Shown: piece after piece, positions 63,713 to 64,000 of the stretch
Position numbering within the stretch: the stretch's first letter is position 1
Layout: every line of letters starts with the position of its first letter
Origin: Jidongwangia harbinensis
GTDB taxonomy: Bacteria > Actinomycetota > Actinomycetes > Mycobacteriales > Micromonosporaceae
Length of the DNA stretch: 64,000 bases
Reading direction: 5' to 3'
Assembly (NCBI RefSeq): GCF_020216025.1
Contig: NZ_JAIWNC010000008.1
Location: forward strand, 248,001-312,000
The notes under the pieces: generated by a model
What the model was told of the DNA's origin: nothing
The model's input: the letters and a program-made list of their open reading frames with translations, nothing else
Databases searched by the model: none
Position numbers and translations under genes: made by a program

Positions 63713-64000
63713 ATGGCCGCCATCACCGCAGAAGACATCGTCAAGGCTCCCAAGGCGCTGCTGCACGACCACCTCGACGGAGGACTGCGGCCGGGAACGA
63801 TCGTGGACCTGGCCGGCGCCGTGGGCCACGAACTGCCCGAGCGGGACCCGGTCCGGCTCGGCGAGTGGTTCGTCGCCGCCGCCGATTCCGGGTCGCTGGA
63901 ACGCTACCTGGAGACGTTCGAGCACACCGTGGCGGTGATGCAGACCGAGGAAGGGCTGCACCGGGTGGCCCGGGAGTGCGCCGAGGACCTGGCCGCGGAC
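63713..64000 (+). CDS. add: Adenosine deaminase, 5' part
   Basis: The window ends inside this gene (first 96 codons). [28 protein letters not shown] start ([20 protein letters not shown]) carries the first zinc ligands H-x-H of the adenosine/AMP deaminase family. It fits the nucleoside uptake and salvage genes nearby. ATG 63713 lies 26 bases from the divergent methyltransferase start. Confidence 0.9.
   Translation, partial: MAAITAEDIVKAPKALLHDHLDGGLRPGTIVDLAGAVGHELPERDPVRLGEWFVAAADSGSLERYLETFEHTVAVMQTEEGLHRVARECAEDLAAD

Overview
The window is high-GC actinobacterial chromosome, most likely from Actinoplanes or another Micromonosporaceae genus. Support for this comes from the very high G+C at third codon positions, many GTG starts, many 4-base stop/start overlaps, and families typical of the group: SepX/GlpR-like protein, SCO4848-like membrane protein, SigE-family sigma factor, DUF4383, DUF4272, BMP-family nucleoside transporter. 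No plasmid, phage or biosynthetic-cluster backbone is visible. The genus is an inference from gene content, not from a database search.

Layout. 1-980: SepX/GlpR-like membrane protein and tRNA-Ala(CGC). 938-4715: a small decayed integrative island in that tRNA gene, bounded by a 44-base duplication of the tRNA 3' end. It holds a broken tyrosine integrase, a beheaded GntR/UTRA regulator joined to a HIT hydrolase, an AT-richer membrane protein, a 39-residue peptide gene between two TTGACA-type palindromes, and a structured inverted repeat. 4803-14241: accessory and signalling genes, including a LacI-type sensor fused to GGDEF-EAL, three VOC proteins, a nonsense-broken hydrolase facing its TetR regulator, a CpdA-like phosphoesterase and a GAF protein with a degenerate kinase module. 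14247-18157: a deacetylase/glycosyltransferase-2 fusion and a disordered repeat-rich partner. 18158-19895: a gene-poor stretch with a 61-base tandem repeat and other repeats.

19896-38332 is mostly core: protein mannosyltransferase, rsmI, metG, tatD, rsmA-(Uma2)-ispE, an ABC-F ATPase, tRNA-Gln, glmU, prs, rplY and pth. 38472-41666 encodes a polyprenyl-phosphate sugar transferase with an extra ~600-residue repeat-built N-terminus. 41774-44923 is sulfate activation (cysQ-cysD-cysN). 44977-47166 has a sigma/anti-sigma pair, a HATPase protein and a small acidic protein. 47225-49378 is galK-galE, followed by trpS, a 2H phosphoesterase and a YihY/BrkB protein. 52402-54084 is a TetR repressor and divergent membrane protein with two matching operators.

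54594-64000 reads as nucleoside uptake and salvage: BMP lipoprotein, ATPase and two permeases, then cytidine deaminase with an extra C-terminal domain, thymidine phosphorylase, a DUF4272 protein, an RlmA-like methyltransferase on the other strand, and the start of adenosine deaminase. The strongest leads for unusual biology are the tRNA-Ala island with its internal repeats, the repeat-built extensions of both surface-polysaccharide proteins, the 61-base alternating tandem array, the 20-base identity spanning the stop codons of two unrelated genes, the HTH plus LAGLIDADG-like protein, and the CTG start of the nucleoside ABC ATPase. I did not find a clearly new multi-gene defence or biosynthetic system.
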